From assembly GCA_016185205.1 (NCBI GenBank), contig JACPOA010000061.1, positions 25,199-89,198 of the forward strand: 64,000 nt of DNA, read 5' to 3'. The notes beneath the pieces are model-generated. The model saw only the letters and a program-made list of their open reading frames with translations. It did no database searches and was not told the DNA's origin. Shown here one piece after another: positions 25,297-33,960 of the stretch (its first letter is position 1; every line of letters starts with the position of its first letter). The stretch is from Hyphomicrobiales bacterium. Lineage in GTDB: Bacteria > Pseudomonadota > Alphaproteobacteria > Rhizobiales > Xanthobacteraceae. Made by a program: the position numbers and the translations under genes.

Positions 25297-27456
25297 CTAG
25301 ACTTCGAGGCGATGGCTTGTCTCCGCCTGCCACGCCTTGAGCCACTGGCGGAATTTGTTGCCGCCGCTTTGTCCGGTGCCGCTATGCAGCGCGGCGAACA
25401 CCGGCCCTTCGTCGGAAAACATCAGCACGGCATCGAGGCCCTTGGAGCGGCGCAGCGTGTCGAGCGCCTGCGCCGGCGTCTGCGCGATCGGGCCGGCGAC
25501 ATTGAACGAGGTGTTGACCGCGACCTCGACGCCGATGCGGCGGCCGAGCGCTTTCAAATAGGCGTAAGTGAGCGGATCGGTATTTTCGCGCACGATCTGC
25601 AGGCGACCGGTGCCGTCAGCGTGCACCACGGAAGGAATGCGCGTGCGCGCCTCCGGCTTGGCGTGCGCGGTCAGCACCATGTAGTTGTAGGCGTTGTAGT
25701 CGGCGTCGCTGGCGCCATCCGATAACTCAAAAAACTCAAGCGCGGCTTCCAGCGTCAGCATCGGCGCCAGTGGGCGGATCGCCTCGCGGTACTTCACCCG
25801 CGCATTGAGGTTGGCGCGCGTGTCCGGATTGCATGGGTTGGCCAGGATCGAGCGATGACCGAGCGCGCGCGGGCCGGTCTCGGCGGCGCCCTGGTAGAGC
25901 GCGAAGATGGCGTCCTGCGAGGTCATATAGGCCATGAAGTCGGCGAACTGTGCGAGCACAGGCGCGCTTTTTGCAGAAACCAATTCAATCCATTCGACAT
26001 CGGCACTGGCCTCGAGTACCGCGCGAATGTCGCCTTCGGCCGGCGGCGTGCCGCAATAGAACGCGTGCTCGATCGGCTCGCCCATGCCGTAACCGGCGAG
26101 ATAGGCGCCCATATAGGCCGCGCCCATGGTGACGCCGGCATCGTTCGGCGTCGGCGGCACCCATAGATGCAGCCGGCCCGCGCGCCCCAGCTCGCGCCGG
26201 AAGAAGCTCCGGTCGAAATGCTCGAGCAGCCGCATATTGCCGAGCGCGTTGAGCCCGATGCCGCCGGTGAGCACCAGCCGGTCGCTGCCGGTCGCGCGGA
26301 TGAAATAATCGATGACGTGCATCAGCGCGTCCTCGAACACCATCTGCGTCGCCGCCGCCTTGTCGAGCCGCTCCTGCGTATTCTCCTTGTGCTGGATGTC
26401 TTCGACGCGCAGCATTGCGTCCGGGTTCCACATGTCCTCCGGCGCGATCGGTGTCCCAAGAATGCGGATGAGTTCGGGCGTGTACGGCTTACGCAGAATA
26501 TCCCGCTGCCAATTGGCGAGGTCGCGGTTGATGGCGATGCGGCCACCCGGCAGCAGACTGAGGATCGGCTTCAGCGCGGCGTAATAGGGGTTGGTCTTGC
26601 GGTCGCCATTGCCATAGGCGGTGGCGCCCATGTAGCGGCCTTCGCACGACAGCCAGGTCCAGCCGCCCTGGGTCGATGAGATCACCGAATAAAAAATTCC
26701 CAGCGAGTCGAACACGCTGTCATTGCTATAGAGCCGCCGCATGCGGCCGCCCTCGCAGACATAAAGCGTGATCGAGCCCATATCGCCGAGCCCGTCGAGC
26801 ACCGCCACCATCACCGGCGCGGGTTCCTGCGCGAACGGCGAGGTCGCGAACGAGAACCAGGCATGATTGTCGTGGTGCGGGGTGCCGATCAGCGGCACCC
26901 ATTCGCTCAATCCCAATTGGCGCATGATATGGCGCGGGGCGCGTGAGCCGCGGTCGAAATCGCGCAGATTGAACAGCCCGGTCGGGTCGCCCTTCATCAT
27001 GCCGATATTGGCCGGCAGTTCCTCCAGCAGCGAGCGGATCAGCGTCGCCGCCAGCGCGGCATAGTCCCAGGAGCTGAACCAGGCGTCGATGTTTGTGATG
27101 TCGAGGCCCATGCGCGCCATGGCGGCGCGCAGCGCCTCGATCGCCATTTGTGGATATTGATTGGTGTGTTTGACAGCGGAAAAGCGCTCTTCCTCGTTGT
27201 TGAACAGCAGGCGCGGGCCGCTGCGCGTCACTTCGACCAGCGCGACGCCGGAATTGTGGATGCCGGCCGACGAAACACCGGCAAGATAGACGGTCTGCCC
27301 GCGCTCGATCTTGTCCTTGATCGCACGCACGCGGTCGCGGGCAAAGCGGCTTTCCGCTCGGTAGATTGCCAGCTTGCGATAAAACAATTCGAGCAGCGGC
27401 AGCGTGAGGTGAAACCCGGCCGCACCGAGCCAGGGATGGCTTGGTCCAATCCGCAT
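25297..27456 (-). CDS. NodU/CmcH-family carbamoyltransferase
   Basis: This 719-residue protein of the carbamoyltransferase family moves a carbamoyl group from carbamoyl phosphate, through an adenylate, to a hydroxyl of a sugar or antibiotic. The N-terminal half shows the Kae1-like ATP/metal segments (GIHNSGVALVEV, TPHHDNHAWFSF, LDGLGDMGS) and LTGGIGLNALGN. The C-terminal YrdC-like part has QGAAETGPRALGHRSILANP and VNTSFNVAGPI. A 50-residue N-terminal extension (PWLGAAGFHLTLPLLELFY) precedes the usual domain and may bind a membrane. No nodulation or antibiotic genes lie near it. It converges with prfB, the ends being 3 bp apart. Confidence 0.88.
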   Translation of the reverse strand: MRIGPSHPWLGAAGFHLTLPLLELFYRKLAIYRAESRFARDRVRAIKDKIERGQTVYLAGVSSAGIHNSGVALVEVTRSGPRLLFNNEEERFSAVKHTNQYPQMAIEALRAAMARMGLDITNIDAWFSSWDYAALAATLIRSLLEELPANIGMMKGDPTGLFNLRDFDRGSRAPRHIMRQLGLSEWVPLIGTPHHDNHAWFSFATSPFAQEPAPVMVAVLDGLGDMGSITLYVCEGGRMRRLYSNDSVFDSLGIFYSVISSTQGGWTWLSCEGRYMGATAYGNGDRKTNPYYAALKPILSLLPGGRIAINRDLANWQRDILRKPYTPELIRILGTPIAPEDMWNPDAMLRVEDIQHKENTQERLDKAAATQMVFEDALMHVIDYFIRATGSDRLVLTGGIGLNALGNMRLLEHFDRSFFRRELGRAGRLHLWVPPTPNDAGVTMGAAYMGAYLAGYGMGEPIEHAFYCGTPPAEGDIRAVLEASADVEWIELVSAKSAPVLAQFADFMAYMTSQDAIFALYQGAAETGPRALGHRSILANPCNPDTRANLNARVKYREAIRPLAPMLTLEAALEFFELSDGASDADYNAYNYMVLTAHAKPEARTRIPSVVHADGTGRLQIVRENTDPLTYAYLKALGRRIGVEVAVNTSFNVAGPIAQTPAQALDTLRRSKGLDAVLMFSDEGPVFAALHSGTGQSGGNKFRQWLKAWQAETSHRLEV

Positions 27457-27472
27457 GCAGCGGCCCCCCAGA

Positions 27473-27571
27473 GCATTTTCCGGCGAAGTGGGAACCGGTT
27501 CGCCGTAGAAAATGCGATCAAATAAGAATCTAGAGCGCGTTTCCGATTCAATCGAATCGGGACGCGCTCTA
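27473..27571. repeat. Two adjacent palindromic repeats upstream of the carbamoyltransferase
   Basis: The first palindrome has arms GCATTTTC and CGGCGAA (27473-27487) matching TTCGCCG and GAAAATGC (27499-27515). The second has TAGAGCGCGT (27531-27540) and CCGATTC (27543-27549) against GAATCGG (27554-27560) and ACGCGCTCTA (27562-27571). Both look like dispersed Rhizobiales intergenic repeats. The remaining gap up to 27747 shows no gene. These repeats also mark the edge of the lower-GC cassette that follows. Confidence 0.65.
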
Positions 27572-27747
27572 GGAAATCTTACCGGCTATTCATCTTATAC
27601 GGCGGGCCGGATGGCAACCTCCCGCGCGGCGGATCGTTAAAGGCTGCCAAGCCTGATGCCCGCGAAGTGCCATAGTACTCTTCGGCCAACGGGCGCCGCT
27701 CCCTTCACTATGTATGTGGCCCCCAAAAGGCTCCGGGCGCCTGCACT

Positions 27748-28641
27748 TCAGCCCCGGTAGCGCAGCGCATCGACCAGTAAGCTAAACGCTGGTGTGTGTT
27801 GACGGCGACTTGGGTAGTAGAGGTGGTAGCCTGAAAAAGCTGGACACCAATCGGCGAGCACTCGGACGAGTTGTCGCTTGGCGAGCTGCGTCTTCACCAT
27901 ATCCTCCGGCAGATAAGTCAAGCCGAACCCGGCTACTGCCGCTTTGACTCTAAAGGCGATGTTATTGAACACCAACTGCCCTTCGACTCGCACTTTCAGC
28001 TCGTGCCCGTTTTTCTCAAATTCCCATGCGAACAGTCCGCCGTATGTAGGCAAACGGAGATTGATGCATTCATGGGCCGTAAGGTCCTGTGGCGTTTTCG
28101 GTCGCCGCCGTGTTGCGAAATAGGACGGCGCGCCAACAACCGCCATGCGCATGTTCGGTCCGATACGCACCGCGATCATATCTTTTGCGACCTGTTCGCC
28201 GAGGCGGATACCGGCGTCATAACGCTCTGCAACGATGTCAGTCAGGCCATAGTCGATGATGACCTCCACGCTAATGTCGGGGTAGTCCGGCAGGAACTTT
28301 GCAAGGGCGGGCCAAAGGATCGTCTCAGCCGAGTGCTCGCCCGTCGTGATGCGAATGGTGCCAGCAGGTTTCTCGCGCAGTTCGCTTAAGGCGGCCAGCT
28401 CGGCTTTGATTTGGTCAAAATGCGGACCCACGGTGCGGAGCAGGCGTTCGCCCGCCTCGGTCGGCGAGACGCTGCGCGTGGTTCGGGTCAGCAGCCGAAT
28501 GCCGAGACGCTCTTCCAGTCCGCGGATCGTATGACTGAGTGCCGACTGGGACACGCCGAGCTGCGCGGCGGCCTTGGTGAAGCTTCGTTCCCGGGCAACT
28601 GCCAGGAAGGCGAGGAGATCGTTGACGTTAGCCCGCGGCAT
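27748..28641 (-). CDS. LysR-family transcriptional regulator of the adjacent cassette
   Basis: This 297-residue regulator has a winged helix at residues 1-60 (LLAFLAVARERSFTKAAAQL, then VSQSALSHTIRGLEERLG) and a periplasmic-binding-like effector domain at about 90-295. It diverges from the exported-enzyme cassette starting at 28750, the normal arrangement for a LysR regulator and its target. A perfect inverted repeat sits directly before its start codon, suggesting autoregulation. GC is about 53% in the line I counted (28021-28080), well below core neighbours. Confidence 0.92.
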   Translation of the reverse strand: MPRANVNDLLAFLAVARERSFTKAAAQLGVSQSALSHTIRGLEERLGIRLLTRTTRSVSPTEAGERLLRTVGPHFDQIKAELAALSELREKPAGTIRITTGEHSAETILWPALAKFLPDYPDISVEVIIDYGLTDIVAERYDAGIRLGEQVAKDMIAVRIGPNMRMAVVGAPSYFATRRRPKTPQDLTAHECINLRLPTYGGLFAWEFEKNGHELKVRVEGQLVFNNIAFRVKAAVAGFGLTYLPEDMVKTQLAKRQLVRVLADWCPAFSGYHLYYPSRRQHTPAFSLLVDALRYRG

Positions 28642-28643
28642 TG

Positions 28644-28666
28644 ATGAACCTCACTCATAAGTTCAT
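28644..28666. promoter_or_regulatory. LysR-type operator, ATGAAC-N11-GTTCAT
   Basis: The arms ATGAAC (28644-28649) and GTTCAT (28661-28666) are perfect inverted copies separated by 11 bp, the T-N11-A geometry of LysR boxes. The site begins 2 bp upstream of the regulator's start codon, so bound protein would block its own gene. It lies 84 bp before the divergent cassette. Confidence 0.7.
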
Positions 28667-28749
28667 GCAGATTTTACCAGCTAATCGGGGGTAAGGGCAC
28701 GCGTTAAATCAGCACCTGTCGATGTGCTGTCAGGCGCAAGGAGGGTGTC

Positions 28750-28983
28750 ATGCAACTGCTCGCCGGTGTCCCCCGTTTCATGGAGCATCCACTCGTGGCC
28801 CCGCTGATCGCGCTCGCGAGTGCGGGCGCCGCTAAGACCGGCCATGGTGCCTGGGGGCTCGGCGTCTTACTGGGCTTCGTTTCGCTCTACTTCGGCGCCG
28901 CGGTGACCGCGGCAGCGAACCGCAGCTTGGCGAGATGGGTCGGCCGTCTACGGCGGTATGAGACGACGCGAGCGGCCCACTAA
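28750..28983 (+). CDS. Small membrane protein, first gene of the LysR cassette
   Basis: This 77-residue protein is preceded by AAGGAGGG about 6 nt before the ATG. There are two hydrophobic segments (about 16-30 and 33-55, with ALASAG and GLGVLLGFVSLYFGAAV), followed by a basic tail (RSLARWVGRLRRYETTR). No family is recognised. It ends 19 bp before the next gene and so should be co-transcribed with the hydrolases downstream. Confidence 0.6.
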   Translation: MQLLAGVPRFMEHPLVAPLIALASAGAAKTGHGAWGLGVLLGFVSLYFGAAVTAAANRSLARWVGRLRRYETTRAAH

Positions 28984-29002
28984 CTCGGTTTGGAGCGCCA
29001 TA

Positions 29003-30085
29003 ATGACCAAGCTAATATCTAGCCTATTGAATGCGGCAGCTTTTGTGGCCGTTGCCGCCACGGGAAGTATTCGCGCCCAGGAAACGACAAAGCCCAGCCC
29101 TCTCGTCATCGAAGCACAGGGCAGCTTTGCCGTCGGCGGCACGGTCGTGAGTACACCCGGCGCCTATAACAACAACGCGCCGACCGCGGCAGGTCAAACC
29201 CTGCACGGCGATCATCTCTACGCGTTCTACCAAGTGCCGCAGAATGCGCGAGCGCTGCCCATCGTGATGCTGCACGGCGCGTATCAGTCGGCACGCAGCT
29301 GGGAAACGACCTCGGACGGACGCGATGGCTTTCAAACCATTTTCCTGCGCCGTGGCTTTCCGGTCTATCTGGTCGATCAGCCGCGCCGGGGACGCGCGGG
29401 CAATAGCACCGTCGCCGCGACAATTGAGCCGGCTCCCAACGATCAGCTGTTTTTCGATCAGTTCCGCATCGGCAAGTGGCCGAATTACTTCGACAACGTC
29501 CAGTTCGACCGTAAGCCAGAGACGCTGAACCAGTTCTTCCGCTCGGTCACGCCCAACACCGGCCCTTACGATGCCGGTGTGATCTCAGACGCCATGGCCG
29601 CGCTGTTCGACAAGATCGGTCCTGCCATCTTGTTCACCCACTCGCAGGCCGGCGGTCCGGGCTGGCTGACGGCGATCAAGAATCCAAACGTCAAGGCGAT
29701 CGTCGCCTTCGAGCCAGGCAGCGGCTTTATCTTTCCGGAGGGCGAACTTCCGCCTGCGATGCCGAGCGCCGCCGGGACGCTGTCGCCCGAGGCCGTGTCC
29801 GCATCGGATTTCCAGAAGCTGACCCGCATTCCGATCGTCATCTACTACGGCGACAACTTCCCGGCCGAGCCGACCGCTGAGCGAGGCCAGGACAACTGGC
29901 GTGTCCGCCTTGCCATGGCGAAACGTTGGGTTGATGCCATCAACAAGCGGGGCGGAGACGCCCGGCTGGTGCATCTCCCGGAAATCGGGATACGCGGCAA
30001 TACCCATTTCCTGATGTCCGATCTGAACAATGTCCAGATCGCCGATCAGGTCTCCAAATTCCTTGCCTCACAGAAACTGGATTGA
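29003..30085 (+). CDS. Exported alpha/beta hydrolase
   Basis: This 360-residue protein starts at the ATG at 29003 (GGAG 8 nt upstream); the 15 extra residues of the longer frame are not supported. Signal peptide residues 1-26 end IRA-QE. The alpha/beta hydrolase core shows the oxyanion strand PIVMLHGAYQSARSWE. The nucleophile elbow is FTHSQAGGPG, where the usual first glycine is replaced by His. A likely catalytic histidine lies in RGNTHFLMSD near the C-terminus. It is probably a periplasmic esterase or lactonase; the substrate is unknown. It ends 32 bp before the second hydrolase. Confidence 0.8.
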   Translation: MTKLISSLLNAAAFVAVAATGSIRAQETTKPSPLVIEAQGSFAVGGTVVSTPGAYNNNAPTAAGQTLHGDHLYAFYQVPQNARALPIVMLHGAYQSARSWETTSDGRDGFQTIFLRRGFPVYLVDQPRRGRAGNSTVAATIEPAPNDQLFFDQFRIGKWPNYFDNVQFDRKPETLNQFFRSVTPNTGPYDAGVISDAMAALFDKIGPAILFTHSQAGGPGWLTAIKNPNVKAIVAFEPGSGFIFPEGELPPAMPSAAGTLSPEAVSASDFQKLTRIPIVIYYGDNFPAEPTAERGQDNWRVRLAMAKRWVDAINKRGGDARLVHLPEIGIRGNTHFLMSDLNNVQIADQVSKFLASQKLD

Positions 30086-30117
30086 TCCGACCCGGATCAG
30101 AAACTGGAGATCGAAAA

Positions 30118-31230
30118 ATGGATCACGAAGTCATCAACAAAAAAAGGCGCGAGTTTCTCGGGACCTCCGCGCTTGTTCTCTCAGCTGCAATATTAGGAGT
30201 TTCAACCATGACCACTGCCACTGCGGTCGCAGCCGACTACAAGAAAAATCCGTTTACGCTCGTCTATGGCGGCGCGATCACAAAGAATGAGCCGGGGAAG
30301 GTCAACATCCAGCCGGTCAGCTACACGCTCAACGGCCTGAAGATCGCGGCCAATGTCTACACCCCGGCGAACTACAATCCGCAAGAGAAGTATCCTGCGA
30401 TCGTCGTTGCGCATCCGAATGGCGGGGTGAAGGAACAGGTCGCGGGCTTGTATGCGCAGCACCTAGCGGAACAAGGCTACATCACCATCACCGCAGATGC
30501 AGCATACCAGGGTGGAAGCGGTGGCGAGCCGCGCAGCGTGGACAAACCCGCATTCCGCATCGAGGACATCCACAGCATGGCAGACTTCATCACCCGCTAT
30601 CCCGGCGTTGATACCGCGCGTCTTGGGCTTTTCGGAATTTGCGGCGGCGGGGGCTATTCGTTGGCGGCGGCGAAAACCGACAAGCGGTTCAAGTCGGTCG
30701 CGACGCTGAGCATGTTCAATTCCGGGCGGGTTCGTCGCAACGGCTATGCAGATTCGCAGCTGGGTACGATCCAGAAGCGCCTGCAGCAAGCATCGGACGC
30801 GCGCGCCCAGGAAGTGGCTGGCGGCGAGATTCTCTATGCCGGCGATGCCAATCTGACGGATGCGCAGATCGCCGCGCTGCCGTTCGATCTCTACCGGCAG
30901 GGCTACGAGTATTACTGGAAGACGCACGCGCATCCCGGCTCGACCTTCAAGTACACCATGAGCAGTTTGATGGACCTGATGCGCTGGGATGCCACCGATC
31001 AGATCGAACTGATCGACAAGCCGCTGCTTATGATCGCCGGCAGCAAGGCCGACAGCCTCTACATGAGCGAAGACGCCTTCGCGAAGGCCACTGGCACAGC
31101 GGACAAGGAGCTCTTCAAGATCGACGGCGCAACCCATATCAAAACCTATTGGGTTCCGAAGTACGTGAATGCCGCCATGGGCAAGCTGACGCCATTCTTC
31201 GCCCGGACACTTGAGGCCAGCCGTTCATAA
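30118..31230 (+). CDS. Tat-exported alpha/beta hydrolase (dienelactone hydrolase-like)
   Basis: This 370-residue protein starts at the ATG at 30118 with GGAG 9 nt upstream. The N-terminus NKKRREFLGTSALVLSAAI is a twin-arginine signal, followed by a second hydrophobic stretch ending AVAAD. The hydrolase fold shows YPAIVVAHPNGG and the nucleophile region LFGICGGGGYSLA, in which cysteine replaces the usual serine, as in dienelactone hydrolases. A likely acid and histidine lie in IAGSKADSLYM and DGATHIKTYW. The Tat route suggests folding in the cytoplasm before export. It is probably co-transcribed with the flanking genes. Confidence 0.8.
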   Translation: MDHEVINKKRREFLGTSALVLSAAILGVSTMTTATAVAADYKKNPFTLVYGGAITKNEPGKVNIQPVSYTLNGLKIAANVYTPANYNPQEKYPAIVVAHPNGGVKEQVAGLYAQHLAEQGYITITADAAYQGGSGGEPRSVDKPAFRIEDIHSMADFITRYPGVDTARLGLFGICGGGGYSLAAAKTDKRFKSVATLSMFNSGRVRRNGYADSQLGTIQKRLQQASDARAQEVAGGEILYAGDANLTDAQIAALPFDLYRQGYEYYWKTHAHPGSTFKYTMSSLMDLMRWDATDQIELIDKPLLMIAGSKADSLYMSEDAFAKATGTADKELFKIDGATHIKTYWVPKYVNAAMGKLTPFFARTLEASRS

Positions 31231-31268
31231 CGCTCAGCCGCTTTTTTCGGGCCGGCATCCAGCATAAG

Positions 31269-31294
31269 GGCGTCCGGGTTCAGTCCCGGACGCC
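31269..31294 (+). promoter_or_regulatory. Perfect intercistronic hairpin
   Basis: GGCGTCCGGG (31269-31278) and CCCGGACGCC (31285-31294) form a perfect 10-bp stem with loop TTCAGT, between the second hydrolase and the next gene. No T-run follows, so it is more likely an mRNA stabiliser, processing site or operator than a full terminator. Confidence 0.55.
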
Positions 31295-31316
31295 AGGCCC
31301 TAATTCCAGAGGAGTG

Positions 31317-31742
31317 ATGGCAGTGAAGAAGCTCACCCGAATACTGTGCGTCGCAACCAGCCTGCTTTTATGCGGAGGAATGACCATAACGACAGCCCAA
31401 TCCCCAAATCCCGCCGCGCAGCCCGCCCAGCAGCCGTCGCGCGCGCAACAGTTAATGGGCGATATTGCGCCGAAGCTCGCGGACCTCACCGACAATGTCC
31501 TGTTTGGCGATATCTGGGAGCGCCCTGGTCTTTCGAAGCGCGACCGCAGCCTCGTCACCGTGAGCGCGCTGATCGCCATGAACCGTCCCGACCAACTTCG
31601 ATCGCACCTGGCTCTGGCTCGTCAAAATGGTCTAACGGAAGAAGAGCTGGTCGAGGCAATCACCCATCTGGCATTCTATGCGGGCTGGCCTAGCGCGGTC
31701 ACTGCGGTGTCAGTCGCCAGGGAAGTCTTTGCGAAGAAGTGA
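31317..31742 (+). CDS. Exported carboxymuconolactone decarboxylase-family protein
   Basis: This protein of about 141 residues has overlapping start options: GTG 31314, ATG 31317 and GTG 31323. The last has the best spacing to AGAGGAG. Residues about 1-28 are a signal peptide (LCVATSLLLCGGMTITTAQ), and the mature part is a single CMD domain: GDIWERPGLSKRDRSLVTVS, then HLALARQNGLTEEEL and HLAFYAGWPSAVTAV. CMD proteins are usually cytoplasmic decarboxylases or AhpD-like peroxidases. This one lacks the AhpD CxxC motif, and the visible signal makes it unusual. It follows the second hydrolase by 86 bp. Confidence 0.82.
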   Translation: MAVKKLTRILCVATSLLLCGGMTITTAQSPNPAAQPAQQPSRAQQLMGDIAPKLADLTDNVLFGDIWERPGLSKRDRSLVTVSALIAMNRPDQLRSHLALARQNGLTEEELVEAITHLAFYAGWPSAVTAVSVAREVFAKK

Positions 31743-31779
31743 TCTCTTGGACGACTGACGGTCACATCAGGGTTCTTTC

Positions 31780-32319
31780 ATGATCACCCGCAGACGCATC
31801 CTCGCCGCCACCGCCAGCCTCGCCGTGATGATACCGCACGCCAGACCTGCTGCAGCACAGGAAGGGCGCAGCGCTTTGAGCGGCGACGATAACGGCGCTG
31901 TAGAACCCAGAAAGAGGGAAGCGATGAAAATAACACGCAGTAACTCACAACCGTCTCGGAAGGGCCCGGCGGAATATTTCACCGGCTCCGTACGTATCGA
32001 CTCGCCGTTTCAGGGCACCGATCATGCGCGCGTCAGCGGTGCGGTCGTGACATTCGAGCCCGGCGCCCGGACCGCTTGGCACACGCACCCGCTGGGCCAG
32101 ACGCTGATTGTCACGTCCGGCTGTGGCTGGGTGCAAACCGAAGGCGGCGCAAGAGATGAGATTCGCCCCGGCGATGTGGTCTGGATTCCAGCGGGGGAAA
32201 AGCATTGGCACGGGGCTACCGCGACCATTGGTCTGACTCATATCGCCATCGCGGAGGCGCTTAATGGAAAGACCGTCGATTGGATGCATAAGGTATCTGA
32301 CGCGGAGTACGGAAAGTAA
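31780..32319 (+). CDS. Tat-exported cupin-domain protein
   Basis: This 179-residue protein has an N-terminus [19 protein letters not shown], which resembles a twin-arginine signal and ends AAAQE. The C-terminal cupin barrel has metal-binding histidines in [17 protein letters not shown] (motif 1) and in AGEKHWHGA (motif 2). It resembles the cupin proteins often paired with CMD proteins in rhizobial genomes. An internal ATG at 31924, preceded by an AGAGGGAAGCG stretch, could give a shorter cytoplasmic form. It is the last gene of the LysR cassette, at about 52% GC in the line counted. Confidence 0.8.
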   Translation: MITRRRILAATASLAVMIPHARPAAAQEGRSALSGDDNGAVEPRKREAMKITRSNSQPSRKGPAEYFTGSVRIDSPFQGTDHARVSGAVVTFEPGARTAWHTHPLGQTLIVTSGCGWVQTEGGARDEIRPGDVVWIPAGEKHWHGATATIGLTHIAIAEALNGKTVDWMHKVSDAEYGK

Positions 32320-32470
32320 TTCTGCTTCTGCCATGTCCGCTTTGGGTCACATTCGCGACCGAACTAACTCGCACTGTAACCCGGCCATTGTCCGCTATTC
32401 GCCGTTAGCGACCAAAAAAGCGCGGTGCCGCAAACGTAGCAATGAACTCGCAGCCAACTCAGTCCGCGCC

Positions 32471-33829
32471 CTAAATATTGCTTCCCAAAATCGAGCCACC
32501 CAGCCGCAGGCCGGCGCGCAGGAATTTCTGCGGATCGACCGCCTCGCCGTCGATGCGCGTCTCATAGTGCAGATGCGGCCCGGTGGAGCGGCCGGTCGAG
32601 CCGATCTTGCCGAGCGTCTGCCCGATGCGCACCAGCTGTCCGACTTTGACGTCGATCTCCGACAGGTGTCCGTAGCGCGTGGCGAAGCCATTGCCATGGT
32701 CGACTTCGACCATATTGCCGTAGCCGCCTTGCGAGCTGGCGATGGTCACCTTGCCGTTGGCGGTGACGCGCACCGGATCGCCCTTGTCGCCGCGCAGATC
32801 GATGCCGGTGTGGACCGCCGGCCCTTTCAGGAACGGGTCCATACGCATGCCGAACGGCGAGCTCATATCGACCTCGCCGAAGATCGGCTTGCGCACCGGC
32901 ACCGCGACCAGCGTATGGCTGTATCGGTCGATCTGCGCGCGCGCGAGGTTGATGCGGTAGAGCTGGCGCTCGAAGGCGCTGGCGCCCGATTGCGGGGCTT
33001 TAAGCGGCACGAACGGGCCGCCGGTCGCGGACTTAGGCTGTGTCTTGCCGATATCGACGCCGAGATCGGTGAGCACGCCCAGCATGCGGCGCGCCTTGAC
33101 GTCGACCTGCTCTTCCAGATTGGTCAGCGCCGCGATCTGACGGTGCTCGACCTTGTCGAGCGAGAGCGAGATCCGCGCCAGCATGCCGTCAAGCCCGCCG
33201 GCATTGGCGCGGTCGGCGATGCGGGTGGCGCCCGCCGGCAATTCACGCGATTCCAGCCGCGCCTCGCGGTCGGGCGGCGCGACGAAAATCACGGTGTCGT
33301 TGATCGGGGAGGGCCTGACCGGCTTGTTTTCCGGAATCTGAACGGGCGGCGCCATGCGCGTCGGTTTGATAGAGCCGGTGGTGGCAACATCGCCGCCGAG
33401 CGCCGAGCTGCGTTGCTCCAGCGTGGTCTGCCGCTGCAACAGCGAGGACAGCTTCTTCTCGAACTGCTCCTGGTCGAGCAGTTGCCGGCTGGTGATGCGG
33501 TCGATCTGCGCGCGCAATTCCGCGATGCGGTCCTCGTAGGCGAATTGCATTTCGGCCTGGCGGCCGATCAGGCGGGTGAGCACGTCGTTGCTGAAGGCGA
33601 AATAGGTCCCGGTGGCGATCGACCAGACACCCATGATCACCAGGGAGCCGACCACGATCCAGAAGGCGACCGGGCCGATGCGGACCTGGCGGCCGCCATG
33701 CGCCAGCGTGTAGCCTTCATGACCGCGGTGCAGGTGTCGGGACACGGCGGCGGCCGACTGCCGCCGCCCTTGCGCATAGCCGCCGGCCTGGCCGGCGTTC
33801 GGATGATAAGGCTGGGACGAATGCGACAT
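32471..33829 (-). CDS. M23 (LytM) family peptidoglycan endopeptidase
   Basis: This 452-residue protein starts at the ATG at 33829 (MSHSSQPYHP). The frame is open further upstream, but that part overlaps a repeat and is not protein-like. A basic cytoplasmic tail precedes one membrane helix (about 52-75, VAFWIVVGSLVIMGVWSIA). A coiled coil (about 95-130) and a C-terminal LytM domain follow. Zinc ligands are visible in HTGIDLRG and in GPHLHYETRIDG. It cuts peptide cross-links or activates other hydrolases at the inner membrane. It lies downstream of bcp on the same strand. Confidence 0.93.
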   Translation of the reverse strand: MSHSSQPYHPNAGQAGGYAQGRRQSAAAVSRHLHRGHEGYTLAHGGRQVRIGPVAFWIVVGSLVIMGVWSIATGTYFAFSNDVLTRLIGRQAEMQFAYEDRIAELRAQIDRITSRQLLDQEQFEKKLSSLLQRQTTLEQRSSALGGDVATTGSIKPTRMAPPVQIPENKPVRPSPINDTVIFVAPPDREARLESRELPAGATRIADRANAGGLDGMLARISLSLDKVEHRQIAALTNLEEQVDVKARRMLGVLTDLGVDIGKTQPKSATGGPFVPLKAPQSGASAFERQLYRINLARAQIDRYSHTLVAVPVRKPIFGEVDMSSPFGMRMDPFLKGPAVHTGIDLRGDKGDPVRVTANGKVTIASSQGGYGNMVEVDHGNGFATRYGHLSEIDVKVGQLVRIGQTLGKIGSTGRSTGPHLHYETRIDGEAVDPQKFLRAGLRLGGSILGSNI

Positions 33830-33960
33830 GAACGCTTCCAACGCCGGCACGGCCGCGGGCGCGCCGTTGGACCAGCGCGTCGATATCAATCGGATATGGT
33901 TAAGAAACCGGAAATCCGCGTTGCCCGGCGGTATGATTCCGCTGCAAATGCAGGGGATTA

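Noticed and set aside
31269..31294. Calling the hairpin a rho-independent terminator
   Set aside because: No run of T follows the stem and another same-direction gene begins 23 bp later.
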